Source of the DNA: Jatrophihabitans endophyticus
GTDB lineage: Bacteria > Actinomycetota > Actinomycetes > Mycobacteriales > Jatrophihabitantaceae
NCBI RefSeq assembly: GCF_900129455.1
Contig: NZ_FQVU01000003.1
Location: forward strand, 186,001 to 250,000
Length of the DNA: 64,000 nt
Direction of reading: 5' to 3'
In this document: positions 26,485 to 35,287 of the stretch, piece after piece
Numbering within the stretch: the first letter of the stretch is position 1
Layout of the letters: every line of letters starts with the position of its first letter
The notes under the pieces: generated by a model
Told to the model about the DNA's origin: nothing
Seen by the model: the letters and a program-made list of their open reading frames with translations, nothing else
Databases searched by the model: none
Made by a program: the position numbers and the translations under genes

Positions 26485-26801
26485 TTGGTGACCGCGACCT
26501 CGTAGCTCCACAGCTCGCTGTGGACCCCGACCGGCTTGGGGGCGTCGCCGCCCGAGCGCTCCTGCTCGGACCGGTGACCGTGCGCGAACGCCGGCGAGGA
26601 CGTCCACGCCTCGAAGGCGGCGTCGTCGCGCCAGCGGGTGATGACGAGCCACTGGGTGCGGTCGTCGGTCGGCTTGAGCAGCTCGAAGCCCTCGAAGCCG
26701 TCGGCGTCGTCGACGGCCCCGGCCCGCGCCGCGAACCGGTGCGCGAGCTCGTCCCCGCTGTCGGACTGGACGGTGATCGCATTGATCTTGATGACGGTCA
26801 T
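26481..26801 (-). CDS. mhuD: MhuD-like haem-degrading monooxygenase (ABM fold)
   Basis: 106 residues, similar along the whole length to what I remember of M. tuberculosis Mhu[12 protein letters not shown] at the start with Asn7, [12 protein letters not shown], then [14 protein letters not shown] with Trp66 and SPAFAHGHR with the haem-ligand His (His74, or His76 depending on alignment, one residue shorter than MhuD). MhuD opens haem to mycobilins and frees iron without CO. ATG at 26801 chosen because GGGAGG lies nine bases upstream; ATG 26810 would abut it. Confidence 0.85.
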   Translation of the reverse strand: MTVIKINAITVQSDSGDELAHRFAARAGAVDDADGFEGFELLKPTDDRTQWLVITRWRDDAAFEAWTSSPAFAHGHRSEQERSGGDAPKPVGVHSELWSYEVAVTN

Positions 26802-26843
26802 GCCGGCCATCCTCCCAGCCCCCGATGTGCGCCGCCCCACCCG

Positions 26844-26901
26844 CTTCCTCGGCGAGTTGGTTGATCAACAGGCTTGTTGATCAACCAACTCGCCGAGGAA
26901 G
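26844..26901. repeat. 58-base perfect palindrome, left copy
   Basis: Two 27-base arms (26844-26870 and 26875-26901) are exact reverse complements around a GGCT loop. The left arm begins CTTCCTCGGCGAGTTGGTTG. The same palindrome recurs at 27923-27980, so a DUF559 gene is bracketed. It lies in the 5' flank of the MhuD-like gene. Confidence 0.95.
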
Positions 26902-26959
26902 ACGAAGGCGGGGTTGTGGATAACCCGAACCGTCGACGTCGTGGCCGGACGATGACGCG

Positions 26960-27943
26960 ATGCCTGACTCGCGCGGGATCGTGGCGGAGCCGCGGTGGCC
27001 GGACCATTGGCGCGGCCTGGCGGAGCGGATGCCGCCGGATCCCGTGCTCGAGCTCGCGGCCACGCGTGGCTTCGTCCTCACCGCGGCCGAACTCGCCGGG
27101 CTCGGCATCACCCGGGCGGCGGCGCGTACGCGTACTCACCACGGCACCTGGACGATCGCGGGGCACGGTTACGTCGCCCCCACGGCTGCGCCGACCCCGC
27201 GGCATGCCCACGCCCTCGCGGCGACCGCGGCCGGCCGGCGCAGGCCGGCGGACGCGATCAGCGGCCGCAGTGGCGCGGTGCTGCACGGTCTGCCGCTGAT
27301 GGGGGTGCCGGACGTCCCACGGCTGACCGTGCGCGACGAGTCATTGGGCCGCGTGCGTCCGGCCGCGGCCGGGTGCTTCACCGGCTGGCTCGCCAACGAC
27401 GAGATCACCTCCTGGTACGGCGTGGCCGTGGCGACGCCGTCGCGCACGCTCGTCGACCTCGCACGTCACGATCGCTTCGACGCGATCATGGCCGCCGACG
27501 CCGCCGTGCGACTGGGTATGGCCACCCCGGCGACGATCGAGTCGGCGCTCGTGCGGGCCGTCGGGTGGCCGGGCGTCCGGCAGGCGCGCGAGGTGCTGGC
27601 GCTGGCCGATCCGTTGGCGGAGTCACCGCTCGAGTCGGTGACACGGCTGCGGCTGCACGACGACGGCTTCCCACCACCGGAGCTGCAGTGCTGGATCGGC
27701 GGTTACCGTGTCGACCTGTGCTGGCCGCGGTTCCGGCTGGTGCTCGAGGTGGACGGCCGGGTCAAGTACACCGCCGTCGGCCTCGATGACGACGTGCTCT
27801 GGCGGGAGAAGCAACGGGAGCACATCGTGCGCCAGCACGGTTACCGCGTCGAGCGTGTCATCGCCCAGGACGTGTTCGCCGGCTGGCCGCGGACCTCGGC
27901 GTATCTCCGGCCCATCTTCCGGCTTCCTCGGCGAGTTGGTTGA
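26960..27943 (+). CDS. DUF559-type nuclease-like protein with AbiEi-like N-terminus
   Basis: 327 residues. The N-terminal about 200 residues resemble the AbiEi/type IV antitoxin-like proteins common in actinobacteria: a winged-helix start (LELAATRGFVLTAAELAGLG), then DAISGRSGAVLHGLPL and TPSRTLVDLAR. The C-terminal about 115 residues fit DUF559, a Vsr/PD-(D/E)xK-like fold: ESPLESVTRLRL, YRVDLCWPRFRLVLEVDGR with candidate Asp, Glu and Asp ligands, and a final REHIVRQHGYRVERV. The last codons (LPRRVG and stop) lie inside the downstream palindrome. ATG start without an obvious ribosome site; role unknown. Confidence 0.8.
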   Translation: MPDSRGIVAEPRWPDHWRGLAERMPPDPVLELAATRGFVLTAAELAGLGITRAAARTRTHHGTWTIAGHGYVAPTAAPTPRHAHALAATAAGRRRPADAISGRSGAVLHGLPLMGVPDVPRLTVRDESLGRVRPAAAGCFTGWLANDEITSWYGVAVATPSRTLVDLARHDRFDAIMAADAAVRLGMATPATIESALVRAVGWPGVRQAREVLALADPLAESPLESVTRLRLHDDGFPPPELQCWIGGYRVDLCWPRFRLVLEVDGRVKYTAVGLDDDVLWREKQREHIVRQHGYRVERVIAQDVFAGWPRTSAYLRPIFRLPRRVG

Positions 27944-27980
27944 TCGAACGGCCTGTTGATCAACCAACTCGCCGAGGAAG
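27923..27980. repeat. 58-base palindrome, right copy
   Basis: Outer arms of 23 bases (27923-27945 and 27958-27980) are perfect reverse complements and identical to those of the left copy. Only the central 12 bases differ (GAACGGCCTGTT versus AACAGGCTTGTT), which shortens the stem. It overlaps the DUF559 stop codon and begins 19 bases beyond the aceE stop, so it could also end aceE transcription. Confidence 0.95.
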
Positions 27981-27998
27981 GCGCAGAACGAGGGGCGG

Positions 27999-30752
27999 TC
28001 AGGCGTCGCCGCCGACCGTGCCGGTGCCGGCCGCCTCGATCGAGGACAGCTCGTACTTCTCGAACGCCTCGCGGGCGACCTCGGGCTTGACCTCGCCGGC
28101 CCGCGCCAGCCGCTCGAGGGCGGCCACCACGATCGACTGCGCGTCGATGTGGAAGAAGCGGCGGGCGGCGCCGCGGGTGTCGGCGAAGCCGAAGCCGTCC
28201 GTCCCGAGCGAGACGTAGTCGTTCGGCACCCACCGTGAGATCTGGTCGGGCACCGCGCGCATGTAGTCCGACACCGCGACGACCGGACCGGGCGTGTCGG
28301 CCAGCGACGACGTCACGAACGGCACCGGCGCGTCCTCACCCGGGTGCAGCAGCGCGTGCTCCTCGCACGCGACGGCGTCGCGACGCAGCTCGTTCCACGA
28401 CGTCACCGACCAGACGTCGGCGTCGACGCCCCAGTCCTCGCCGAGCAGCCGCTGCGCCTCGAGCGCCCACGGCATCGCGACCCCCGACGCGAGCAGCTGC
28501 GCACGTGGCCGGCCGTTGTCGGCCAGGGCGGGGGAGTAGCGGTACAGCCCCTTGAGCAGCGCGTCGACGTCGAGGTCGTCGGGCTCCTTGGGCTGGACGA
28601 TCGGCTCGTTGTAGATCGTCAGGTAGTAGAAGACGTCGTGGTCGCTGACCTCGTGCGACTCGTACGCCCCGACACCGAACATCCGGGCCAGCCCGGCCCT
28701 GACGATGTGCGCGACCTCGAACGCCCACGCCGGGTCGTACGCGACGCACGCCGGGTTCGCCGACGCGAGCAGCAGCGAGTGCCCGTCGGCGTGCTGCAGG
28801 CCCTCACCGGTCAGCGTCGTGCGCCCCGCCGTCGCGCCGAGCACGAAGCCGCGGCCGAGCTGGTCGGCCAGCTGCCAGAACTGGTCGCCGGTGCGCTGGA
28901 AGCCGAACATCGAGTAGAAGATGTAGAACGGGATCATCGGCTCGGCGTGCGTGGCGTAGGACGTCGCCGCCGCGATCAGTGACGCCACCGACCCGGCCTC
29001 GCTGATGCCCTCGTGCAGGATCTGCCCCTGCTGGGACTCCTTGTAGGACAGCAGCATGTCGCGGTCGACGGCCTCGTACTCCTGGCCGTGCGGCGAGTAG
29101 ATCTTCGCCGTCGGGAAGATGGCGTCCAGACCGAACGTGCGTGCCTCGTCGGGGATGATCGGGACGAAGCGAGCGCCGATCTCCTTGTCCTTGATGAGGT
29201 CCTTGAACAGCCGCACCGTCGCCATCGTCGTCGCGATCTGCTGCTTGCCCGACCCGCCGCGGAACTCGGCGTAGACCTTGTCCCCGGGCTGGGCGAGCGG
29301 CTTGGCCCGGATCACGCGCTTGGGCAGCGCACCGCCGAGCGCGGCCCGCCGCTCCTTCATGTACTGGATCTCGTCGGACTTCTCGCCGGGGTGGTAGTAC
29401 GGCGCGAGGTCGGCCTCGAGCTCCTTGTCCGAGATCGGCAGGTAGAGCCGGTCGCGGAACGCCTTGAGGTCGGCCACCGTCAGCTTCTTCATCTGGTGCG
29501 TGGCGTTGCGGCCCTCGAACGACTCGAGCGTCCACCCCTTGACGGTCTTGGCCAGGATGACGGTGGGCTGCCCGGTGTGCGCCCGCGCCGCCTCGAAGGC
29601 CGCGTAGACCTTGCGGTAGTCGTGACCGCCGCGCGAGAGCTTGCGCAGCGCGTCGTCGTCGAGGTCCTCGACCATCTTGCGCAGCCGTGGGTCGTTGCCG
29701 AAGAAGTGTTCGCGGATGTACGCGCCGCTCTCGACGGTGTAGGTCTGGAACTGCCCGTCGGGCGTCTGATTCATCTGGTTGACCAGGGCGCCGTTGCCGT
29801 CGGCGGCGAGCAGCGGATCCCAGTCCCGACCCCAGACGACCTTGATGACGTTCCAGCCGGCCCCGCGGAAGTACGCCTCGAGCTCCTGGATGATCTTGCC
29901 GTTGCCGCGCACCGGACCGTCGAGCCGCTGCAGGTTGCAGTTGATGACGAACGTCAGGTTGTCGAGCTCCTCGCGGGCCGCGACACCGATCGCGCCGAGC
30001 GACTCGACCTCGTCCATCTCGCCGTCACCGAGGAAGGCCCACACGTGCGAGTTGGACGTGTCGGCGAGGCCGCGTGCCTGCAGGTAGCGGTTGAACCGGG
30101 CCTGGTAGATCGCGCCGATCGGGCCGAGCCCCATCGAGACGGTGGGGAACTCCCAGAACTGCGGCATGAGCCGCGGGTGCGGGTAGGACGACAAGCCGTG
30201 CGGGGCGCGCGAGACCTCCTGCCGGAACCCGTCGAGGTGCTGCTCGGTGAGCCGGCCCTCCAGGAAGGCGCGCGCGTAGATGCCCGGGGCCGCGTGGCCC
30301 TGGAAGTAGACCTGGTCGCCCATGCCGCTGGCGAGGTCCTTGCCGCGGAAGAAGTGGTTGAAGCCCACCTCGTAGAGCGAGGCGGCCGACGCGTAGGTCG
30401 CGATGTGGCCGCCCACGCCGACCGTCTTGTTGGCCCGGGAGACCGCGACCGCGGCGTTCCAGCGGATGTAGGCGCGGATGCGGCGCTCGATGTCCTCGTC
30501 CCCGGGGAACCAGGGCTCGCGCTCCGGCGGGATGGTGTTGATGTAGTCGGTGCTGCGCAGGCCGGGGACGCCGACCTGTCGTTCGCGGGCGCGTTCGAGC
30601 AGCCGGAGCATGAGGTAGCGGGCGCGCTGCCGGCCGTCGGAGTCGATGGCCGCATCCAGCGACTCGAGCCATTCCCGCGTCTCCTCGCGGTCTATGTCGG
30701 GCAGCTGATTGGGTAGGCCGTCGGTGATGATGCTGTACCGATCGCGGGTCAC
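27999..30752 (-). CDS. aceE: Pyruvate dehydrogenase E1 component, homodimeric type
   Basis: 917 residues, the size of homodimeric AceE. It decarboxylates pyruvate with thiamine diphosphate and acetylates lipoyl E2. The ThDP motif is [16 protein letters not shown] followed by [40 protein letters not shown] and [20 protein letters not shown] are conserved. GTG start at 30752 with GAGGAG about six bases upstream. Stands alone, with no E2 nearby, as in other actinobacteria; divergent from DUF3052. Confidence 0.97.
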   Translation of the reverse strand: MTRDRYSIITDGLPNQLPDIDREETREWLESLDAAIDSDGRQRARYLMLRLLERARERQVGVPGLRSTDYINTIPPEREPWFPGDEDIERRIRAYIRWNAAVAVSRANKTVGVGGHIATYASAASLYEVGFNHFFRGKDLASGMGDQVYFQGHAAPGIYARAFLEGRLTEQHLDGFRQEVSRAPHGLSSYPHPRLMPQFWEFPTVSMGLGPIGAIYQARFNRYLQARGLADTSNSHVWAFLGDGEMDEVESLGAIGVAAREELDNLTFVINCNLQRLDGPVRGNGKIIQELEAYFRGAGWNVIKVVWGRDWDPLLAADGNGALVNQMNQTPDGQFQTYTVESGAYIREHFFGNDPRLRKMVEDLDDDALRKLSRGGHDYRKVYAAFEAARAHTGQPTVILAKTVKGWTLESFEGRNATHQMKKLTVADLKAFRDRLYLPISDKELEADLAPYYHPGEKSDEIQYMKERRAALGGALPKRVIRAKPLAQPGDKVYAEFRGGSGKQQIATTMATVRLFKDLIKDKEIGARFVPIIPDEARTFGLDAIFPTAKIYSPHGQEYEAVDRDMLLSYKESQQGQILHEGISEAGSVASLIAAATSYATHAEPMIPFYIFYSMFGFQRTGDQFWQLADQLGRGFVLGATAGRTTLTGEGLQHADGHSLLLASANPACVAYDPAWAFEVAHIVRAGLARMFGVGAYESHEVSDHDVFYYLTIYNEPIVQPKEPDDLDVDALLKGLYRYSPALADNGRPRAQLLASGVAMPWALEAQRLLGEDWGVDADVWSVTSWNELRRDAVACEEHALLHPGEDAPVPFVTSSLADTPGPVVAVSDYMRAVPDQISRWVPNDYVSLGTDGFGFADTRGAARRFFHIDAQSIVVAALERLARAGEVKPEVAREAFEKYELSSIEAAGTGTVGGDA

Positions 30753-30890
30753 GCGAGCTCCTCACGCTTGGTGCTTGTGGCGTTTGCGTCCCCCCCAGTC
30801 AACACCCTCGACTCCCGCTAGGGTCGACGGATCACTGACCGATTGGTATGCAAGACCGATGGTGCCGATGGACTCGAGGAGGCAGTCGCC

Positions 30891-31337
30891 GTGAACGCGG
30901 GAGCCCAGCCGGGCAACGGCCTGGGCAACGGTGTGGGAAGCGCCGAGCGGTTGGGCCTGCGGCCCGGCATGATCGTGATGGAGGTCGGCGCCGACGACGA
31001 TGCCGACGACGAACTCCGGGACGCCATCGTCGGTCACACCGGCGAGGAGATGGTCGACGAGGACTCCGACGAGGTCGTGGACGTCGTCCTGCTCTGGTAC
31101 CGCGAGGGGGACGACGACCTGGCCGATGTCCTGGTCGACGCGATCTCCCCGCTCGCCGACGACGGCTACATCTGGCTGTTGACCCCCAAGCGGGGCCGTG
31201 ACGACTACGTGGAGCCGTCCGACATCGCCGAGGCCGCCTCGATCGCGGGGTTGTCGCAGACCTCCATCACCACCGTCGGCGACGGGTGGTCGGCCGCCCG
31301 CCTCGTCGGCCGCAAGACTCCGGGAGGGAAACGATGA
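30891..31337 (+). CDS. DUF3052 family protein
   Basis: 148-residue acidic protein. It matches the actinobacterial DUF3052 family: RLGLRPGMIVMEVGADDDAD, VLLWYREGDDDLADVLVDA and YIWLLTPKRGRDDYVEPSDI. Function unknown. GTG at 30891 chosen because GGAGG lies nine bases upstream. Divergent from aceE and overlapping the peroxiredoxin start by ATGA, the same neighbourhood as Rv2239c in M. tuberculosis, from memory. Confidence 0.85.
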   Translation: MNAGAQPGNGLGNGVGSAERLGLRPGMIVMEVGADDDADDELRDAIVGHTGEEMVDEDSDEVVDVVLLWYREGDDDLADVLVDAISPLADDGYIWLLTPKRGRDDYVEPSDIAEAASIAGLSQTSITTVGDGWSAARLVGRKTPGGKR

Positions 31338-31804
31338 CCCAGGCGACACCGCTGGCGGTCGGCGCCGACGCGCCGAACTTCACGCTCAAGGACCAGAACA
31401 ACGAGGAGGTCGAGCTCGCGTCGTTCCGCGGCGACAAGGCGGTGCTGCTCGTCTTCTATCCGCTCGCGTTCACCGGCATCTGCACCGGTGAGCTGACCGC
31501 GCTGCGCGACAATCTCGACACGTACCAGAACGACCACGTGCAGGTGCTCACCGTCAGCGTCGACTCCGCGTACTCGCACAAGATCTTCAGCGAGCGCGAG
31601 GGCTACGAGTTCCCGCTGCTGTCGGACTTCTGGCCGCACGGGGGCGTCGCCCAGGCCTACGGCGCGTTCTTCGCCGAGGCCGGCATCGCGAACCGTGCCA
31701 CGTTCCTCATCGACAAGACCGGCGTCGTCCGCTTCAGCGAGATGAACGGGCCCGGCGAGGGGCGCGATCCGGCGGCGTGGGAAGCCGCGATCAAGGAGCT
31801 GTGA
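31334..31804 (+). CDS. ahpE: AhpE-type peroxiredoxin
   Basis: 156-residue thiol peroxidase reducing hydroperoxides in the cytoplasm. The active-site motif YPLAFTGICTGEL carries Thr47 and peroxidatic Cys50. No second Cys is visible in the usual resolving positions, consistent with the one-Cys AhpE group. ATG overlaps the DUF3052 stop. GGGAGG lies just upstream. Confidence 0.92.
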   Translation: MTQATPLAVGADAPNFTLKDQNNEEVELASFRGDKAVLLVFYPLAFTGICTGELTALRDNLDTYQNDHVQVLTVSVDSAYSHKIFSEREGYEFPLLSDFWPHGGVAQAYGAFFAEAGIANRATFLIDKTGVVRFSEMNGPGEGRDPAAWEAAIKEL

Positions 31805-31808
31805 GCGC

Positions 31809-32759
31809 TCAGCGCGCCGGCCGGCCGTAGCGGTCGGCGAGCTTGGCCGCGCGGACGGCCACCACGTCGTCCGCCGCCGTGGGTGTGGCTGTGCCCAACG
31901 CCTCCAACGCGTCCCGCGTCGACACCGGTTCGACCTCCTCGGGCAGGTCGTCGAACTCGCCGGTGTCGCGGCGCCTGGTCTCGGCGCGAGCCATGGTGAA
32001 CGGGGCCGCGAGCGCCAGGGCGGCGAACAGGAACCACTGGATGACGTAGGCGAAGTGCTGCGGCTCCAGCGCGCCGCCGGCGGGGTTGGAGAGGTCGGGG
32101 GCCGGCAGGTCGCGCAGGCCGGCGGTGCCCGGCTGACCGCCCTCGAGTTCGGCGTACCCGTCGTACATCGCCCCGCCGAGGCGCTGCCGCTGCTGGGTGG
32201 GGTTGATCGAGAGCACCTGACGGCGGTTCAGCGCCGCGAACTGGTCGTTGCGCGTCTCCGGCGACTGCGTGCGCGCGGTGACGCTCACCCGCCCCGCCGG
32301 CGGCACGGGTGCCGTCGGGATCGCCCCCGAGCTGGGCTGCACCACGAACCCGCGCACCACGAGCAGCGTCGCGCCCGCCGTCCGCAGCGGGGTGAGGACG
32401 AGGAAACCGGTGTCGTCGCCGTCGGTGCGGTTGCGGACGAGCGTCTCGCCGGACGGGTCGAAGCTGCCGGTGACGCGGACCTGCCGGTACTCGACGTCGT
32501 CGCGCGACGGCGCCGGGCCCCGACCGACCAGTGGCAGCACCGCCGCCACCGTCGTCGCCGCGCGGTCGGCGTTGCGGCGCAGGTGGGCGTTGTCGTCGCG
32601 CTTGCTCTCGAAGCGGTACACCTGCCAGACGCCGCACGCGACGCACACCAGCGCGACGACGAGCATGAGAACGCCGAGCGCCGCGTAGCGCGGCTGGCGA
32701 AGCGTCCGGAGCACGACCTCACGGTACGGCGTGCCGGGGTCGGCACCACCCGGCCGCAC
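31809..32759 (-). CDS. SURF1-family protein
   Basis: 316 residues with the two-helix SURF1 layout: an N-terminal membrane helix (AALGVLMLVVALVCVACGVWQVYR), an extracytoplasmic domain with YRQVRVTGSF and LLVVRGFV, and a second helix near the C-terminus (FAYVIQWFLFAALALAAPF) followed by a charged cytoplasmic tail. SURF1 assists cytochrome c oxidase assembly. GTG at 32759 is used; a downstream start near the first helix is possible. Convergent with ahpE, 4 bases apart. Confidence 0.85.
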   Translation of the reverse strand: MRPGGADPGTPYREVVLRTLRQPRYAALGVLMLVVALVCVACGVWQVYRFESKRDDNAHLRRNADRAATTVAAVLPLVGRGPAPSRDDVEYRQVRVTGSFDPSGETLVRNRTDGDDTGFLVLTPLRTAGATLLVVRGFVVQPSSGAIPTAPVPPAGRVSVTARTQSPETRNDQFAALNRRQVLSINPTQQRQRLGGAMYDGYAELEGGQPGTAGLRDLPAPDLSNPAGGALEPQHFAYVIQWFLFAALALAAPFTMARAETRRRDTGEFDDLPEEVEPVSTRDALEALGTATPTAADDVVAVRAAKLADRYGRPAR

Positions 32760-32816
32760 AGCCGAGTGGCAGCCGCGGCACCGGCTACCCTGAGCGGCGC
32801 CGCGTCGCGGCGTCCC

Positions 32817-32888
32817 GGGCGTTTAGCTCAGCGGGAGAGCACTCGGTTTACACCCGAGCGGTCACTGGTTCGATCCCAGTAACGCCCA
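32817..32888 (+). tRNA. tRNA-Val (anticodon UAC)
   Basis: 72-base cloverleaf: acceptor GGGCGTT pairs with AACGCCC, D arm contains AGCTCAGC, the anticodon loop is TTTACAC giving UAC for Val, and the T arm is ACTGG-TTCGATC-CCAGT. Discriminator A at 32888; CCA is not encoded. Confidence 0.97.
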
Positions 32889-32947
32889 CGAAGCCGCCGG
32901 TCGTCCGCAACCGATTGGCCGTCCGCTGCGATGGGCATCGTCCTCGC

Positions 32948-33145
32948 ATGCGACTGTCGGAGATCCTGGTCAGCAAACCCGAACGCCGGCGACGCGCTGC
33001 GGCGCGGGAGGCGCAGGCGCGGGGCGAGGACCCGCAGGCGGCTCGAGACGCCGTCGACGCCGCGTGCACGCACGCGGCGACCGACGGCGCGAACGCCGCG
33101 GGTGCGGCGGCCGCCGTGACGACGATCGGCCCCGGCCCGGGCTGA
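32948..33145 (+). CDS. Small hypothetical protein
   Basis: 65 residues: a basic N-terminal stretch ([20 protein letters not shown]) followed by an Ala-rich helical region with one Cys and a Gly/Pro tail. No family recognised. ATG lacks a clear ribosome site, and in this GC-rich DNA short frames arise by chance, so it may not be real. Confidence 0.35.
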   Translation: MRLSEILVSKPERRRRAAAREAQARGEDPQAARDAVDAACTHAATDGANAAGAAAAVTTIGPGPG

Positions 33146-33262
33146 CCGCACACCGGCGCCCGGGCGGTGCCCGTCCGGCGGGCGACCGTGCTCGACGGAG
33201 CCCGGCGCATGCTTTACGCTTGTTTCACATCCGTCGGGGGACGGGTGACTCAGGGGGATCAC

Positions 33263-33523
33263 ATGAGCAACACGTCCATGCGCGCGTCCGTGCGTCGCGC
33301 GACTGCCCGCGTCCTGGTCGCCATCGCGACGTCAGCGGCACTCGTCCTCACGATGCTCGGCACCGCGTCGGCGGCGTCCGCGCAGCCGGCGAAGGGCAGC
33401 TACGGCATCGGGACCGCGGTGAGCAAGCACCGGGCGGGTTACGGCATCGGGACCGCCGTCAGCAAGCATCGCGGCAAGCACGCGCACAAGCACAAGCACA
33501 AGCACCACCACCGCCACCACTGA
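33263..33523 (+). CDS. Secreted His/Lys-rich small protein with duplicated motif
   Basis: 86 residues. A twin-basic N-terminus and hydrophobic core (LVAIATSAALVLTMLGTASA) end in a signal peptidase site near ASA-QPA. The mature part has two copies of YGIGTAVSKHR and then a tail of alternating His and Lys ending HHHRHH, which should bind divalent metals. ATG with AGGGGG seven to eight bases upstream, so expression is likely. No family recognised; metal capture outside the cell is inference. Confidence 0.7.
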   Translation: MSNTSMRASVRRATARVLVAIATSAALVLTMLGTASAASAQPAKGSYGIGTAVSKHRAGYGIGTAVSKHRGKHAHKHKHKHHHRHH

Positions 33524-33541
33524 CGCGGCGGCGGCCCCCGC

Positions 33542-34618
33542 TCAGCGGTAGGTGCCCACCCACGCGAGGCGCCAGGTGTTCGGGCCGAGGTAGCCGTTGG
33601 GGACGAGCCCGTTCAGCTGCTGCAGCCGCTTGATCATGCGGCGGGTGTTGGGGCCGTACTCGCCGGTGCCGACGGGGAAGTAGCCGCGCTTGTGCATCTG
33701 GTCCTGGAAGGTCTTGATGTGGCGGTTGGTCTCGCCGTAGGTGTACCAGTGCGAGCCGCCCGGGAACGCCGGGATCTTCGGGGCTGCGGCCGATGCCGAC
33801 GTGGAGTACCGACCCTTCCAGGCGAGGCGCCAGGTGTTCGGGCCGAGGTAGCCGTTGGGGACGAGCCCGTTCAGCTGCTGCAGCCGCTTGATCATGCGGC
33901 GGGTGTTGGGGCCGTACTCGCCGGTGCCGACGGGGAAGTAGCCGCGCTTGTGCATCTGGTCCTGGAAGGTCTTGATGTGGCGGTTGGTCTCGCCGTAGGT
34001 GTACCAGTGCGAGCCACCCGGGAACGCCGGGACGCCGGAGGAGCTGCCGCCGGAGGAGCTGCCGCCGGAGCTGCTCCCGCCGGAGGAGCTGCCGCCGGAG
34101 CTGCTCCCGCCGCCGGACGAGCCGCCCGAGCCGGGCTTGGGGATGTCGCCGTACCGGCCGCTGCGGGCGTCGGAGTCCTCGGCGAGGCCCAGGATCGACG
34201 CGCACTCCCACGGCTGCCAGCCGCGTGAGCGGTAGAGCCGCAGCGCGCGGTAGTCCTGCTCGGCCTTGGAGTTCTGATTCGGGTAGCCCGAGCCGCCGAC
34301 GCTGCGCCACGTGGGCAGGTCGAACTGGTACGCGCCGTAGTAGCCGTTGCCCGTGTTGATCTTGTAGTTGTTGGACGACTCGCACATCCGCAGCCGGTAC
34401 CAGGTGTTGGAGCTCGGGTCGGCCGAGGCCGACCCGCCGGGGGCGACGAGCGTCGAGACGCCGAGCCCGATCAGGGTCGCGACCGCCGCGGCGATGCCCC
34501 AGTTGCGTGGCCCGCGCGACTCGCGCAGCCGCTCGGCGAGGGCCGGCCGTTCGATGTTCTCCTGCGTCCAGTCGGCGAAAAAGGGCGCGGCAGAACCAGG
34601 CTTGGGGGCGATCGGCAT
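33542..34618 (-). CDS. Resuscitation-promoting-factor-like transglycosylase with two wall-binding domains
   Basis: 358 residues. A hydrophobic segment near residues 40-60 exports or anchors it. An Rpf catalytic domain follows: WYRLRMCESSNNYKINTGNG with the catalytic Glu, then YYGAYQFDLPTWRSVGG. A Gly/Ser linker leads to two peptidoglycan-binding-1 domains (FQDQMHKRGYFPVGTGEYGP...GYLGPNTWRLAW), nearly identical to each other in DNA and protein. It probably cleaves peptidoglycan during growth or germination. ATG 34618 chosen for the MPIAPKPG start; the frame stays open to 34756. Confidence 0.9.
   Translation of the reverse strand: MPIAPKPGSAAPFFADWTQENIERPALAERLRESRGPRNWGIAAAVATLIGLGVSTLVAPGGSASADPSSNTWYRLRMCESSNNYKINTGNGYYGAYQFDLPTWRSVGGSGYPNQNSKAEQDYRALRLYRSRGWQPWECASILGLAEDSDARSGRYGDIPKPGSGGSSGGGSSSGGSSSGGSSSGGSSSGGSSSGVPAFPGGSHWYTYGETNRHIKTFQDQMHKRGYFPVGTGEYGPNTRRMIKRLQQLNGLVPNGYLGPNTWRLAWKGRYSTSASAAAPKIPAFPGGSHWYTYGETNRHIKTFQDQMHKRGYFPVGTGEYGPNTRRMIKRLQQLNGLVPNGYLGPNTWRLAWVGTYR
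33564..34032. repeat. Near-perfect 211-base direct duplication in the Rpf-like gene
   Basis: 33564-33774 and 33822-34032 align without gaps over 211 bases with a single difference (GCCGCC versus GCCACC near the end). The offset is 258 bases, 86 codons, so the reading frame is kept. Each unit encodes one wall-binding domain. Confidence 0.95.
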
Positions 34619-34755
34619 CGTCGAGGAAACCTTTCGGCGGCGGGGCTCGTCCGGCGAGGTTCCCGCGTCGGTGTCGCGCTGTCTTGCTGCCCCCTGCGGG
34701 CAGTCCCACGACGTCTCAGCGGTCTCAACCGTCACACAAGTCCCACCAGTTGACA

Positions 34756-34784
34756 AGGCAACGAGCGAAAAAGATGCGTTGCCT
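34756..34784. promoter_or_regulatory. Hairpin in the Rpf-like gene upstream region
   Basis: AGGCAACG and CGTTGCCT form an eight-pair stem around a 13-base A-rich loop in the A/T-richer gap before the divergent Rpf-like and VOC genes. It may be an operator or leader element. I looked for a c-di-AMP (ydaO) riboswitch, frequent upstream of rpf genes, and could not match its conserved core. Confidence 0.35.
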
Positions 34785-34891
34785 CGGCGTGTCGCGACGG
34801 CGGTCGCGTTGCGTCGGTGCTAATTGCGGACGTCGAGACGTCGCCGCCCAGGGCCGCGGCTGCGTGGCAGCACCGCACCGGATGGAGGATC

Positions 34892-35287
34892 GTGGACTAC
34901 CGACTGGAACTCGTGCAGCTGCCCGTCACCGACGTCGACCGCGCCAAGGAGTTCTCCCTGCGGCTGGGCTTCGCGCTCGACGTCGACCATCACCCGAACG
35001 AGCGGTTCCGCGTCGTGCAGCTCACGCCGCCGGGCTCGGCGTGCTCCGTCTGTTTCGGCATCACCGACGCGGTACCGGGGTCGGTCGTCGGCACGCACCT
35101 CGTGGTGGCCGATCTCGAGGCCGCCCGCGACGAGCTGGTGAGCCGTGGCGTCGAGGTCGGCGAGATCCGGCACATGACCCCGCACGGATGGCAACGGGGC
35201 GTCGATCCGAACCATGCCCGCTACAACTCGTTCACCGAGCTGACCGATCCCGACGGCAACGGCTGGGTGCTGCAGGAGGTCAGGTGA
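34892..35287 (+). CDS. VOC (glyoxalase/bleomycin resistance) family protein
   Basis: 131 residues with the paired beta-alpha-beta-beta-beta units of the vicinal oxygen chelate fold: LVQLPVTDVDRAKEFSLRLG and, C-terminally, LTDPDGNGWVLQEVR with the conserved Glu. HLVVADLEAARDEL starts the second half. GTG at 34892 is used, with GGAGG close upstream (only 3 bases apart, tighter than ideal). Ends overlapping the convergent PLDc_N gene by 8 bases. Substrate unknown. Confidence 0.8.
   Translation: MDYRLELVQLPVTDVDRAKEFSLRLGFALDVDHHPNERFRVVQLTPPGSACSVCFGITDAVPGSVVGTHLVVADLEAARDELVSRGVEVGEIRHMTPHGWQRGVDPNHARYNSFTELTDPDGNGWVLQEVR

Noticed and set aside
26874-27299. Short proteins read through the left palindrome
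   Set aside because: Their start residues come from the palindrome itself and they lack ribosome sites.
34619-34891. c-di-AMP (ydaO) riboswitch upstream of the Rpf-like gene
   Set aside because: Expected from family knowledge, but the conserved core blocks could not be matched by eye; only a small hairpin is visible.
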